DNA of 64,000 nt, from NCBI GenBank assembly GCA_030544215.1, contig JARZZO010000003.1:34352379-34416378 (forward strand). Reading direction: 5' to 3'. The notes under the pieces are model-generated. The model had not been told where the DNA came from. It worked only from the letters and a program-made list of their open reading frames with translations, and ran no database searches. The position numbers and the translations under genes are program-made. The stretch is from Zantedeschia hybrid cultivar (Eukaryota; Streptophyta; Magnoliopsida; Alismatales; Araceae). Positions 1-11,239 of this stretch are shown here, piece by piece. Position 1 is the first letter of the stretch, and each line of letters starts with the position of its first letter.

Positions 1-420
1 TCCACCAAATCATAAGATCCAAGTGACACCTTTTTCTGTCACCCAACCTGTTCCTGCCGCCTCCTCCACCAGGGCTACATGCAGTACAAATTAGGTTGCA
101 GGGCGCCTTGATATTAATCTCTCTCCCCCCCCCCTGCTTGGTCAAACTTACCATAGGAGGAGGAACGTAAAATGGTCATTTATCTTTCACTCTAACTTTA
201 GTTATACTTATTCTAACAAGAATAAATAGTGTGGATAAAAAAGACTTAAACAACTTACATTTAAATTAGAGTCAAAACCAAAATACGCAAGATAAGTGGA
301 TTTTTGTATACTTAATGAATGATAAAGGCTAAGTAGTCTATTTTTTTTTTAAATTAACATAATTCTTTTAAAAAAGTGTAAATATATCTTTAAGCCCAAC
401 TTTTACTGATCTTTTAAAGC

Positions 421-625
421 GTCTCGAAAGGAGATTAAGATCGTCTACTCTATTTTTTCTACACTACTCGTACTTCACTAATTTTGATTGGTCTAGAATA
501 TTTAAACAGTAAAAATTTTCCTCTTTTTTAGGCTCCACTTTCTTCTTACAACAATAACTGAACCAATCAAAATTAGTAGAATATAAAGTGGTGCAGAAAA
601 ATAGAGTAGATGATCTCAATTCCTC
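421..625. mobile_element. Fold-back MITE-like element
   Basis: The left arm (about 421-505, containing GATCGTCTACTC and CTAATTTTGATTGGTCT) is repeated in inverted orientation at about 555-625 (ATCAAAATTAGTAG, then GAGTAGATGATCTC). The arms are imperfect and about 70-80 nt long around a short spacer. There is no coding capacity, which fits a non-autonomous DNA transposon relic. I could not define the target-site duplication or family. Confidence 0.6.
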
Positions 626-1394
626 GAAAGGCCAACAAGATTACACGTTTCATTTCATTTATCACACCCACCTTGATATCCACATTGTTTGGATGCATTC
701 TGACATTACTGTACCATGGGTTCCCCAAAACACAGACATCCATGGTCCTGTTACTCATTTATGTCTATAAGGGTTGCAGTAAATAGCATATTTCTTCGAT
801 ACTTACAATGTCTAACGTTATTTTACATCAAATCAAATGATTTATCAAATGTAATTAGTTGCCCTAGTCTCTCCCAATATTCTTTTTAAACTTGTAAAAA
901 ATAATTATCGATGCTTGCTATATAGACGAAACGACTATATTCTTTCTTACAGTGGACGACAAGATGATGGCAAAGTAATTAGTAATTACCATTAAATCAT
1001 GGGTTCAGGTCATAAATAATTTTTTGGGGGGATACACAATTCTATAATTAACCAAAAGATTCTTACGTTGAATCATAAGTACAATTCAAGATGTGAAGAT
1101 TGTACGGTTACTGATTGAAGCTCGGCAGGACTACTTCCCCATGCCATGTTGATAGAGAGACATCAGACATGTCATGCCATGCCATGTTAGCAAAGATTGG
1201 AGAGGAATCCAATTTTTTATTAGGATTGGAGAGAGAATGAGAGAGAGGAAATTTTTTCAGTCACAACTACTGCATGAATGTTGCACATACGTGACTAGTA
1301 TACTAGCTCAAACTCTTCCTTTTTAGGAAGAAGGAAGGTAAAAAAAAGGAAAGTCTTATTGTCTTATGCCATGTTAGCAAAGATTGGATATATA
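626..1394. other. Intergenic, no gene seen
   Basis: AT-rich sequence with no credible ORF. A short phrase (GCCATGTTAGCAAAGATTGG) occurs near 1180 and again near 1367. A second phrase near 1272 (GCATGAATGTTGCACATA) recurs in diverged form near 1858. These direct repeats bracket the fold-back element that follows. Confidence 0.5.
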
Positions 1395-1840
1395 TGTATA
1401 TCGAGACCCTATTCTTATTGAGATTTTTGTATATATACTCTTAAAATACATCATATTTTCATTTATACCCCAAACTCCCACGTATTGTTATCGATACTCC
1501 TAACTCAAGAATATTACAGTTGTAACCCTCGGCCGAAATGTTATTTAATCAAACCAAAATATTTTACATATATACTCCTAAATTCACTAATATTTTACCT
1601 ATATATTCTTAAGTTCACTAGAACTTTACGTAGTACCTACGATGTTATCAAGATTTACAGACCTTTTTGACATATTCGATTGAAGTTCACATTATTCTGA
1701 CGGAAGGACATAATCATAACATTTATGAGATTTTAAGAGTATTGATAACAATACGTGAGAGTTGGAGATATAGATGCAAATATGATGTATATTAAGTGTA
1801 TATATACAAAAATCCTGTTCTCGTTAGAATTAGGATCATC
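1395..1840. mobile_element. Fold-back MITE-like element, copy 1 (upstream of the RING gene)
   Basis: The left arm (from about 1395, GATTTTTGTATATATAC then CACGTATTGTTATCGATAC) matches the inverted right arm ending near 1835 (GTATTGATAACAATACGTG, then GTATATATACAAAAATCC). The arms exceed 100 nt and the match continues more weakly towards the centre near 1620. There is no ORF. The family is not recognised, but the structure is typical of a non-autonomous inverted-repeat element. Confidence 0.6.
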
Positions 1841-1939
1841 TCTATATAAGAGAGGAGTGCATAGACGTTGCGCATATGTGACAGGTGATTGAGAACTCTT
1901 CTTTTTAAGGGAGATTTGAGAGAAAAAACATAAACAGAA

Positions 1940-2200
1940 TTTTTACATGTTACATCCTAAATACATCGTATTTATATCTATGCATCTAATTCTCACATAT
2001 TATTATCAATATCCTTAAAATCTTAAAAATGTTGCGGTTATACCACTCGATCAAAATGTCGTTAACCAATATATATTCTGCATATATATTCTTAAATTCA
2101 CTAGAATTTTGTATATGCACCCTCTCACGTTATCCGGATCTACATAATCATTTTGACGTATTTAGTTGGAGTTTTCACACTATTTTACCATATAATTCTG
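1940..2200. mobile_element. Fold-back MITE-like element, copy 2, one arm only
   Basis: This copy follows the order of the left half of the 1395-1840 element: a TACATC..GTAT block, a TATTATTATCAATA block, a TTCTTAAATTCACTAGAA block, and a GACGTATTTAGTTGGAGTTTTCACA block. The right arm is missing. It ends where the CT-rich leader region of the RING-H2 gene begins, so it may lie in that gene's core promoter. Confidence 0.5.
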
Positions 2201-2673
2201 AAAGAAAAAGGAGAAAATGGAAGTCTCTACTCTCTGGTCCCCACTGCACTCGTCTGTGTGACGCATTTACTTGTACTAACCATGCCTCCCTGCTCCCCAA
2301 ACCTACACGCTACAGCTGAGCGTGAGCAAGAAGTAAACCCTGTGCCTCTCTCTCTCTCTCTCTCTCTCTCGTCTTTCTCACCGTCGGCCTTCCTCGAGGG
2401 TAGACGCGCTCCCCCTTGGCCCAGCCGCTGGTGCAGAATTGGAGGAGAGCAGTCCCCCCCCAGTCTTCTCCGGGTACCTCTTCCTTGTGCCTCTCCTACA
2501 TCTTCCTTCCTGTTCCGGGTTCCTGCGCTCGGGAGTCCATGGCTTCTTCAGAGCCTTAGGCCCTCCAGCCAGTGAAAAATTAGGACCACATCTTTCTTCT
2601 CCTGCTTGCGCCCTGGCGCGCTGGATCCATCGGAGAAGAAATAGACGGGAGAGCAGCTGGCTCTGAGCTGATC
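2201..2673 (+). promoter_or_regulatory. Probable promoter and leader of the RING-H2 gene, with CT microsatellite
   Basis: Composition switches from AT-rich to pyrimidine-rich, with a CT run at about 2346-2370 and further CT/CCT tracts. Such pyrimidine patches are common near plant transcription starts. I see no convincing TATA box in this stretch; the nearest TATA-like strings (about 2070-2090) lie inside the mobile element upstream. The start of transcription cannot be placed from sequence. Confidence 0.4.
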
Positions 2674-3135
2674 ATGATGGGCAGTGGGCTCCTGGGCGCC
2701 ATGGCCGCGGCCGTGGCCGTCTCCCTCCTGCTGCTGTTCGCGGGCGTCGCGGCGCTGGTGCTCCTCCACGTCTGCGTCGTGGGGAGGGTTTTCCGGAGGC
2801 GCCTCGTGGCCATCGCCGGCAGGGGAGAGAGGTGCGGATGCGGGGGCGCCGGGCTGCTGCCCGAGGACCTGGCACAGCTCGCATGCTACGAGTACAGGAC
2901 GGGGGACGACGGGGAGGAGGGCGGCGCTGCCGCCGGCTGCGCCGTGTGCCTGGAGGGCTTCCGCGGCGGGGACAGGTGCAGGCGGCTGCCGCTGTGCGGG
3001 CACAGCTTCCATGCACAGTGCGTGGACTCGTGGCTGCTGAGGAGCTCGGTGTGCCCGCTCTGCCGAGTCAGCGCCGCCCCCCGCCGGAGCAGGACGCCGC
3101 CGGGGCCTGCACGGGGGCGATTGGAGGTGCAGTAG
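2674..3135 (+). CDS. ATL-type RING-H2 finger E3 ubiquitin ligase, single exon
   Basis: The protein has 153 residues in one uninterrupted, extremely GC-rich exon. Residues about 7-36 form one hydrophobic membrane segment, followed by a basic patch (RVFRRR). A GLLPEDLAQLACYEY stretch (about 61-75) sits where ATL proteins carry their GLD motif. The RING-H2 ligands are C89, C92, C108, H110, H113, C116, C127 and C130, in the canonical C-x2-C-x15-C-x-H-x2-H-x2-C-x10-C-x2-C spacing, with the W120 and P128 typical of E2 binding. By family knowledge it would be a membrane-anchored E3 ligase taking ubiquitin from an E2; the substrate is unknown. Two adjacent ATGs open the frame (2674 and 2677), and the 153-residue length is at the short end for ATLs. 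No intron is needed, as usual in this family. A specific orthologue cannot be named. Confidence 0.9.
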   Translation: MMGSGLLGAMAAAVAVSLLLLFAGVAALVLLHVCVVGRVFRRRLVAIAGRGERCGCGGAGLLPEDLAQLACYEYRTGDDGEEGGAAAGCAVCLEGFRGGDRCRRLPLCGHSFHAQCVDSWLLRSSVCPLCRVSAAPRRSRTPPGPARGRLEVQ

Positions 3136-4277
3136 TTGTTCTGCCTAACACTAGTACTGCTTCTGTAAGAAAATTAAACAGCAAGTGTGAAAAAAATCCA
3201 AACTGTTGATTTCTCATACTTGTTAATTAGATTGTGTTCGAGCTGTTCTTCCTCGTAGCATCTCTGCAGGTAGCTCTTAATTGACAAATTAAGATAAATC
3301 TCTCCTGTTTAATTAATTAAGGCTGGGTGAACATATATGGATAGCCTTTTTGGCGTTTAATTTGCCTGCATTTTTCTTTTAGCTAATAAGTTTTGACTTC
3401 CTATAGAGGGGAAGTCTGGTGCAAAACAGTAAATTAAATTGCTCCATTATAATTTGGAAGTCGAAGGTTAATTCTAATCCAAATCCAAAAACAACTTCTT
3501 TAATTACAAGAAGCAAAAATAAGTACTAAACCCTCTTCAGGAAAGTGGCACTGGGCTACCTTTAAGTTTTGGAGTTCTAGTGGAATTTAGTTGATTGGTT
3601 TTGGTATAATGATACACTTATACATACACTAATATATATATTTCATTCTAAAATCTTGGGTGTTAACGGTTAAGTTCACTTGGTTCCTCTCTTCAAGAAA
3701 TGTTGCTGAAACCGCATGTCACGGGTGGTGCCCCATAACTAGATTTGAGCAACCTTTTGTTTCTGCGAGTCCATGCTTGTTGTCTCTTTGTGATTCTTGT
3801 CCATGTGAGTCTTCTGGAAAGTCTTATGCAAATATTTTAATCATAGTTTGTCGTACCGGATCAACTTGTGCCGACTCTAGCGATTTGTACCATATTAGGA
3901 CGAACCCAAGTTGGTACGACTCAACTGAGCCTATGCTATTTGACCATGTGACTCGTACGAGTCGGCACGAGTTGAACCGACTCGTACCGGATCATGAAAA
4001 ATCCGAATCGATCCGACTCTTCGAGTTGGCGAACCCTGGTCTTAATATTGCCGAGGCTTCCAATGAGAGAAACAGCTAGGATAGCCTGATCGGAGGTGCA
4101 GGATGCACATGTGACCAGTGATTCTTTGCATGTCTGATACAGAAATGTGATTAAACTTAGTTGTTTTTCCCTTGGTTTTCTTACTTTTTGTCCTTCTGAT
4201 ATAATAAATTATGAATAGTTTCTTAAATCTTATGTACTTAATTTGAACTCCTTAAAAATTATCCTGACTTAATAACA
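3136..4277. other. 3' flank of the RING gene and a diverged repeat, no further gene
   Basis: The first several hundred bases are AT-rich and probably include the 3' UTR, but no clear AATAAA was found. Around 3850-4030 the sequence has many CGTACC/GTACGA and GACTCG phrases, a pattern seen in decayed plant repeats. An open frame crosses it (3660-4079) but has no recognisable domain and is judged non-coding. Confidence 0.4.
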
Positions 4278-4386
4278 AGTCGCGCCACAACTATCTGGAG
4301 AAGAAGAATACGTGATGATATTCTTCAAGCTGGCGTCACAATGAATGGTGAATTAACAGAGCTTGTTATCCTTCTTGATGGTAAGG
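4278..4386 (+). other. Short coding-like island, unrecognised
   Basis: One frame reads without stops through a plausible peptide (containing IWRRRIRDDILQAGV and ELTELVILLDG) and ends at GGTAAGGTAAG, which could be a splice donor. It may be an exon or a transposon gene fragment. I recognise no family, and there is no neighbouring exon to support a gene. Confidence 0.2.
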
Positions 4387-4734
4387 TAAGAATCGGAGAT
4401 CGGGCACAGATCAGTCAGGTTCAAATCGATCAGATCGATCGATCCAATCCCATTTGGACTGATTAAGGGGCAGTCTGACCGGTTTCTCATTTATTTTTTA
4501 AATTATACTGAAAAATTGATATGTTCTCAAGCCCATCCGATCCAATCCTAGACTGATCCCAACCCAGATAAATAGATCAAGGATCAGAATTGGATCACTT
4601 CAGGTCAAAATCGATCGGATTGGTCGATCTGATTCGAACAATGCTGAGCCTGCCTTCCTTGCTTGATAGAACTGGAGGGGGAGGATCTTCTCCTGCACCA
4701 CAGGCCAAGGGGACCACAGATAGAGAATAAATAA

Positions 4735-5010
4735 AAGGATTTTTTAGTTTTTAGTCCCTCTAACTTGTTTGATTAAAAAAATTCCTATAACCTTTGTATT
4801 TAGTCAAAGCCTCCATAATCTCACTTTAATTTAGAAAATATGTTTTCGAGGAGTTTTTACCAAATTGTTCAACATATTCAGGAACCTTTTTCAAATTGTC
4901 CAGGACGTTTTTCAAATAATGACAGGGAATTTTTACTAAATACAAAGGTTATAGGTCCTTTTTCCTAACTAAAGTAGATAAGAGGAACTAAAAACCCAAA
5001 AAACTAAATA
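4735..5010. mobile_element. Fold-back MITE-like element
   Basis: The left arm (about 4738-4805: TTTTTAGTCCCTCTAACTTG, then CCTATAACCTTTGTATTTAG) is matched by the inverted right arm (about 4935-5005: CTAAATACAAAGGTTATAGG, then GGAACTAAAAACCC). The central section repeats TTTTTCAAATTGTC-like words. No ORF; a non-autonomous inverted-repeat element is the simplest reading. Confidence 0.65.
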
Positions 5011-5648
5011 AAAGTATAAAGACATAACGATTAATTATTAAATATGTCAAACATATGGATTTATTTCTAATTTACAACAATAACTTAGTGGTTTTGCATT
5101 TTAGGCTAGTCCGTTCCAACCTTTCTTCCCATGCCCATCCCTAAAGGAAATTTTGGTGGTTGCCCAGAATTAATGTTAACAAGAGTTGGCATATTTGTAT
5201 CCCTTAGAAATTGGTGATCCACAACTTCTTCCGACTTATGGATTTCAATTAGAAGCTTCAGAAATGTAGTTTTCAGAGCTTCCTGAAATCGAGTCAAAGA
5301 GAGGCTGTTGATATCCTCATCTTGTTAGAACCTTTATAATTTCAAGTATTTGGGTGTTATCTATACGGGAACTAAAGCAACTTCCAAACTTAAATGCTTT
5401 TCGGAACTTTGGTCCAATTAGAGGCACTTTTAAGTTTTCATAGGTCTCAAGTCCAGTTATTTAGAGAAAAGAATGCCAAAAAAGCTGTTTATATATTTCT
5501 TTGGCTTTCAACTAATGGGTTGTTTATTTTAATGTAGAATAGCATAATTTAAAACAATTCTTTCATTCTACGGTGTTCAGAATGATGTAAAATAATGTAA
5601 AGTAAAATCATGTCAGGACCTAGTCTGTCCACTTGACAGTCCAATTGT

Positions 5649-5692
5649 CTTGTTTTGGTTTACAGCAAAAAGCCACTGTAAACCAAAACAAG
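5649..5692. other. Perfect 17-bp hairpin
   Basis: The 17 bases at 5649-5665 (CTTGTTTTGGTTTACAG) are exactly complementary to 5676-5692, leaving a 10-nt loop. It lies within about 5520-5890, where TGTTTAAAA/TTTTAAAACA words recur, so it is probably the centre of a decayed inverted-repeat transposon rather than a small-RNA gene. The stem is short for a miRNA precursor. Confidence 0.55.
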
Positions 5693-5699
5693 AAGATTG

Positions 5700-6640
5700 A
5701 AACATTCTTCTTGTTTTGTTTTACAAGCAACCAAACAAATACTCCTTGTTTTTAAAACCAGAAATTTTCAGTTGTTTTAAAATCAGTAATTCTGAAACCG
5801 ATGATTTACAAATTTTTACTTTAAAACAAACAAATCTTACAAGTGTCAAAATAAAATTCTTTAGATTGAGATAAAACGGAGGTTATCAAAAAAATATTAA
5901 TAATTCAAAATCAATTACTCTCATTATTTTTATGGTGAAGTAGAAGCCAAAAGTGGCTTCCAAGTTCCAACTAATGATAGAGCCAGGGGTTAGCAAGAGG
6001 GCCATGCCTGCCCCTTCAAGTTTGGAAGAAGCTCATTTATTTAAATGTATATTTTATTTAACCTTTCTTAAAATATATATTTAACATACACTCTCGCAAG
6101 TTCTTTAAAAAAAATACCTGCATATATATTCTTTTTTTTTTTACATTTAAACCTTGTTTTAATAACTCAAGTTTTCTTGAATAAGTAAATTGATCCATGT
6201 AACTTTTATATTTGAAGTTGCTTTACTTAATCCTCCCTAACAAACTTAGCTCCGTCACCACTATCAACCGGAAGTCTCGCTAAAACATGCCCTTAAATTT
6301 GTCTACTTGCCAACCAACCCTAAAAGACCTCGTGACGTTTTAAAGGAATCTTAATATTATGTGATGCACATGGTAAAAGATACGCACTCATACTATTTAG
6401 TTCAAAGATCATAAGAATTATTTCCAAAGGGAAAACTTAATTATTTGCATTCAATTTCTTACAATCGTTCAAATTTCTGATTGGAGTGCGTGCCAAGATT
6501 GGTGCCACCAAAACCTTCATTTCTATTATATCATAGAGATCAGAAATTAGGTCTAATTTTGTCCATCGTAAATTTTCTTGATATTCGTTTCCAGCCAATG
6601 GACTGTTTCCTATGTCAATCTATTACTTATTTCAAACATT
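5700..6640. other. Intergenic, no gene seen
   Basis: AT-rich sequence without credible ORFs, RNA genes or clear repeats, apart from the weak inverted-repeat tail noted with the hairpin. Confidence 0.5.
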
Positions 6641-6895
6641 TAGCTCTACTTTGATTGGACAATAAAAGAAGAATAAGGACAAATAAGGAGAAAATAAGTT
6701 TAATTTTACTTTGACATGCGGAATGAATGACTTATACCGTATATAATAGGAGAATAAGGATTCCACTTTAGACCTAAGAATTATTTATTCTTCGACCTCA
6801 CAAAACTATCAAACCGGAACACCTCTTATTTTAATATATGCTATTTTGTCAGTGGACCCCTCAAAATAACTTATTTTCCAATCAAAGTGGCACTA
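6641..6895. mobile_element. MITE, family A copy 1
   Basis: The ends are inverted repeats: the left end reads TAGCTCTACTTTGATTGG and the right end, read inversely, TAGTGCCACTTTGATTGG. The element is 255 bp, AT-rich and non-coding, with an internal phrase ACAAAACTATCAAA shared with copies 2 and 3. The terminal repeat resembles hAT-type MITEs, but no clean 8-bp target duplication is visible. Confidence 0.7.
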
Positions 6896-7226
6896 ACATA
6901 CTTTCAAAAGAATTAGAACCTTTCTGCGGTTAGCCTTCCTACATATTTTAATTACATTTACATGAGTTATATGGTTCTGGAAATTATCTTAAATGAAGGG
7001 ATAAAAGGATAAAAAACCATTTTACTTATACAACCGAAGAGTCTTTTGTCCATGAACAGCTCTGTGCAAAACTTGTATAAGTAAACCTTTTAAATCATTT
7101 GTTCTTTATGATGAACTGTCTTTTAATTATCCACCTTTTTGACACGCAAAATGCGACATCATGAAGTTTTTACACTATGTAATCTTTAATGGGTCTTTAT
7201 ACATAATATTAAAATATTACAAGGTA

Positions 7227-7501
7227 TAGCCTCACTTTGTTTGGGGAATAAGTTATTACGTGGAGCCTAGAGACGGAATAATGTATACTAGAATATAGGG
7301 TGTTTCGCTTTGATAGTTTCGTGGGGCCCGCTGACGGAATAAGAAGAATAAGCAATTCTTAAGTCTAAAGTGGGATGACTTATTCTCCGAATAAGCTATT
7401 CTGTATCAGTATAAGTCACTCTGCTTGTCAAAACTAAATTAAGCTTGTTCTCACCTTATTCACACTTATTCTTCTCTTATTTTCCAATGAAAGTGGCGCT
7501 A
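7227..7501. mobile_element. MITE, family A copy 2 (inverted relative to copies 1 and 3)
   Basis: Left end TAGCCTCACTTTGTTTGG; right end read inversely TAGCGCCACTTTCATTGG. Inside, TTTGATAGTTTCGTGGGGCC is the reverse complement of a phrase in copy 3, so this copy lies in opposite orientation. Non-coding, about 275 bp. Confidence 0.7.
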
Positions 7502-7715
7502 ATTAGAGAATTTTCTTTTATGAGGAGAGGTTCATTGCCGCCAATGGCAATAAACAACGTGTTACTAATCTAAAAATAGACTATTAAAATTCTAATTTTT
7601 AATTCACATCTTTAAAACTTCTTTATAATATGAAAATCATAAAAAAATATTTAGTTTTGACATCTAGATATTATAGATTAGATAGTAATACATACGACTC
7701 GATCAAAACTATACG

Positions 7716-7990
7716 TAGCCACTTTGATTGAAGAATAGGAGAAGAATAAGGCCTCTTATCCTTAGAATAAGATTAATTCTAGTTTGATGGGCGGAATGAC
7801 TTATATCGCGTTAGAATTGTTTATACTAGAATAAGGAGAATAAGTAATTCGACTCTAGACTTAAGAATTGCTTATCATTCTTATTCCGCCAGTGGGTCCT
7901 ACGAAACTATCAAAAACTAAGCACCTCTTATTCTAGTATACGCTATTCCGGATAAGTAATTCTGGATAATCTATTTTGCAAACAAATTGC
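7716..7990. mobile_element. MITE, family A copy 3
   Basis: The left end reads TAGCCACTTTGATTGAAG and the interior (GTGGGTCCTACGAAACTATC) matches copies 1 and 2. The right end (GCAAACAAATTGC) is more diverged. About 275 bp, the same length as copy 2. Confidence 0.6.
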
Positions 7991-9049
7991 TTTCAAATGC
8001 TTAGGAAAATAGCTATAAGATGCATTTGGTTGTTGATTCATTAATAGTTTAACAACAGTGGAATAAGTTTAACAATTTAGATTAGAAATTAAAATTTGAG
8101 TAACTATTTTTGAAATAGGTGAGACAGAACTTATTATGTCACGATTAGCAATGAAGCACTAGCTGTTCCTTTATACATTCTTTATAATATAGATACGAGG
8201 ATTAAAGTGTATCATCATCACGATAATATCATTAGAGCCTCATTGCATTTATTTGGACTCGGCTATGAATCCTACATTCTCATTGTAGTTGATCTAAGGA
8301 CATATTTATAGCCAACGTAGGAAGGATAAGTTGTTTATGTTTAACTAAGTCATTTCTAAGCCTGCATCGAGTTCTTATATTCTCTTCGCTTTAGATTTTG
8401 ATATCATATCTTCTAATCATCACCGACCATCAGGAGTAAACGCACAACATCGAGTAAATTAGCAATTCTTTTCCTAATTTAAATCTAATACTACAAAGAA
8501 AATATGTATTTACATTTACCATACGCTCATTTTATTAATCGTGCTCCAAGCACGCTCTAACAGTGCACGAAGAATATTAGACCAATTGGTTTAGGATTCC
8601 ATCACACATCAGTCGACACACCTTGAGGAAGGAGAAGAGAAATTTTCCGGCTATACTTGAAATGCACTAACGAGGAACACATGTCTATGATGCTTACATG
8701 CTATATTTTTATAAGGTTAGAAGTTACCAATCACAGGTTATAATTAAGTTGAATTTCAAATTAATCCAATATCATTTAAATTTGAGTTATCTGTCAGAGT
8801 CATATTTAAGTAGGTAAACTTTTTTATCTATCAAATGATATATTTAAAATCAAATATTCAGATAATACTAAACATAACATAATCCAATATAGTTTATGTT
8901 GAGTATTTTGTGCATTTCATTTCTCCTTTATATTTAAGTGACAACATACTGAAAATGTCTTAGTGCTGCATTTCATTTCTCTTTATGTTTAAGTGACAAA
9001 ACACTATGAAAATGTCTTAGTGCTAAACTCACTATGAAAATGATAGGAC
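7991..9049. other. Intergenic, no gene seen
   Basis: AT-rich. A short duplicated phrase (GCATTTCATTTCTCCTTTATATTTAAGTGACA and its near-copy) occurs near 8917 and 8968. No ORF or structural RNA is seen. Confidence 0.45.
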
Positions 9050-11239
9050 TTTATCCCTATGAGAGTGATAGTAACTTCTGTGTTTCTATAAATTTAGTTG
9101 CTGACAATTTTTGACGTGAGTCTTCTGAGTTATGTAATTTAATCATATTCAAAGTTCTTTGGCTCTCATATTCATAAGAACTAAATGGAACTTCGATTAA
9201 GCTTCATGACTTCAAATGACTTATAGATAGTTCAACCTTATTGAAAACATTACTCTCAGGTTTAATCAGATCAGTTAAAACTAAGTGTTCTATCGATTGA
9301 GTATTTTAGATTTACTTCGAGTCATTTCGAGTAGAGAGCTTAAAAGTTCTCTATCAATAAGCTTTATAAGATATTTTATCGACTAGCATTTTTAAGTCTT
9401 CTATCGATTAAACGTCTCATACTGTCATAATTATCTTTTAATATTTTCACATCGAATCTATCTAAGTTTGACTTCGATTAACATTTGAGCAGCCAATTTG
9501 ATTACCTTGATAACGTTAATTGAAACTCAGCTTAGAGTTACGTTGTGTATTTAATCGGACTTGTCTAAGTCTGACTTCGATTAACGGTTGAGCATCCACT
9601 TTGATTACCTTGATAATGGTAATCGAAACTTAACTTAGACTTACGTTTTGTATCTTAATTGAAACTGAGTGATAAGTTTCATTTCAGTTAGCATTTTGAG
9701 ATATCTCTTCGATTATTGTTATAACAATAATCAAAGTTTCGCTCTCGTACTCCACTTCGAGTAAATACTGTAAATTTTACTTCGATTAACCTTGCTAAGC
9801 GTTATTTCGATTAACGATGTTCTTTCAATTACTTATCATAAACTTCACAACGATTATTGAACAAATCTGAGACTTTGATTAGTAAGATATTTTAACGATT
9901 ATCTCATAATATTTATCTCTATAATTAACTCCTTAAGTTATTAGCTCAATTAATTATTTCGTGCATTTTAAGTTAAGTTTTATCTCTAATCTAAATGAGA
10001 GCCATTTGTACTTTGTTTAGTAGTCTGTCTGTGAGTTGAAAACACATTCACTGATTGACTTCTATTAATGGCCAGTTTCTCACTTCGATTGAGCATTAGC
10101 TTATGGCTTATTTTAAAGAATTGACATCCTGGTTCACGTTTATCTTTGACTAACGTTCACTTTGTTGAATTCAATTCAAATTAGTCGGTACTCTCATATT
10201 TTATTTTATATGTTCTTTTTGCCTGAGATCTTTATCATATCTTTGAGCGGCAGATTTGTTGCAATTTTTATGAACCTTGTACTATCATAAACTTTTGCTA
10301 GCAACTAACGCAATGGCAGAAAAGCTATCTTGCCTTTCTGGTGTTTGTACTGTCTGCAGGTTTGACCTGACAACACAAGGTTTGTACTTGAGGAAGTTTC
10401 TTTGTATTAATTCATGCGACCTCGAGTCCAACATCACAGCAGACCTGCCATGCTCTCTCTCTCTCTGGATTGTCTCTTAGACACAAACGAGAAGAAGCCG
10501 TTTACAACAAACTAGTCTAACAGATTGATTTTGAAGAATAAATATAAAAAGAAACCCTTTACTGAAGAAAGTATAAATAAGCAAAATAGTTTAAGTGAGC
10601 AATATACATGCACATAAGCAAACTAGATAAAATCATTCAAGTGTGAGAAAAGAGACAACACGCCTTGTTTGCTGATAAAAAGCGTTTGAAGATCTCAAGA
10701 GCCGTGCATTATCACTCCTACAAGAAGCTTTTAGAGATCCTCTTTGTATCAAGACCTGTGCATTATAATTGTTCATTTTCCTGTCTTGATCTGTATTGTG
10801 TTCTCTGTGAACACTTACCTATTTCATAGGCACACCTTGTATTCATATCATACTGTTATTCCTCTTCCTGATTGGAGAAGAGAAGGTCCGCTGGAGGTAG
10901 GAATTTATTCATCTTCTTGGTTGAAGAGAGGGCCCACAGAAAATTATTCCTTTTCGTAGTTGAAGAGAGGACCTGTTAGAGGCATGAAGTTATTATATAA
11001 CCGGTAAAGAATTAATATCTTACTGTTAGTAAAAATCTCAAGTGATTTTTTAAGTACTAGATGTAAATCTAGATAGATTGAACCAATATAAATTTTCTAT
11101 ACATTTATTGTGTGATTGTTTTCTTGTAACTATCTCTTTTTGTCCATTAAATAACTTTCACATTTAATTTTTATTTAAACATTTTTATTTTTAATTGTCC
11201 AATCATCCTCCCTCTGGGTCACTCTAGCCTTGAGCAACA
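9050..11239 (+). mobile_element. Copia-like LTR remnant (decayed)
   Basis: The 3' part (about 10,980-11,239) has the layout of a plant Ty1/copia LTR end: a CTCAAGTGATTTTTAAGTAC..TAGATGTAAATCTAGAT block, a GAACCAATATAAATTTTC block, then a CCTCCCTCTGGGTCACTCTAG-like stretch ending GAGCAACA. In intact elements a tRNA-Met primer site follows; here it is unrecognisable (GTTTATGTA). The upstream 9.1-10.6 kb is rich in TTCGATTAA-type words and includes a roughly 103-bp tandem duplication starting at 9461 and 9564. The 5' boundary is a guess and no gag-pol follows. Confidence 0.4.
9461..9668. repeat. Tandem duplication, about 103 bp x 2
   Basis: TCTAAGTTTGACTTCGATTA starts at 9461 and its near-copy at 9564. 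Both units contain TTTGATTACCTTGATAA and end near an ACTTACGTT-like phrase. Confidence 0.7.

Noticed and set aside
2548..3016. Minus-strand ORFs of 114 and 154 codons
   Set aside because: Shadows of the GC-rich RING-H2 exon; no domain in those frames.
5649..5692. Perfect hairpin as a possible miRNA precursor
   Set aside because: A 17-bp stem with 10-nt loop is too short for a plant miRNA precursor, and the surrounding words suggest a transposon centre.
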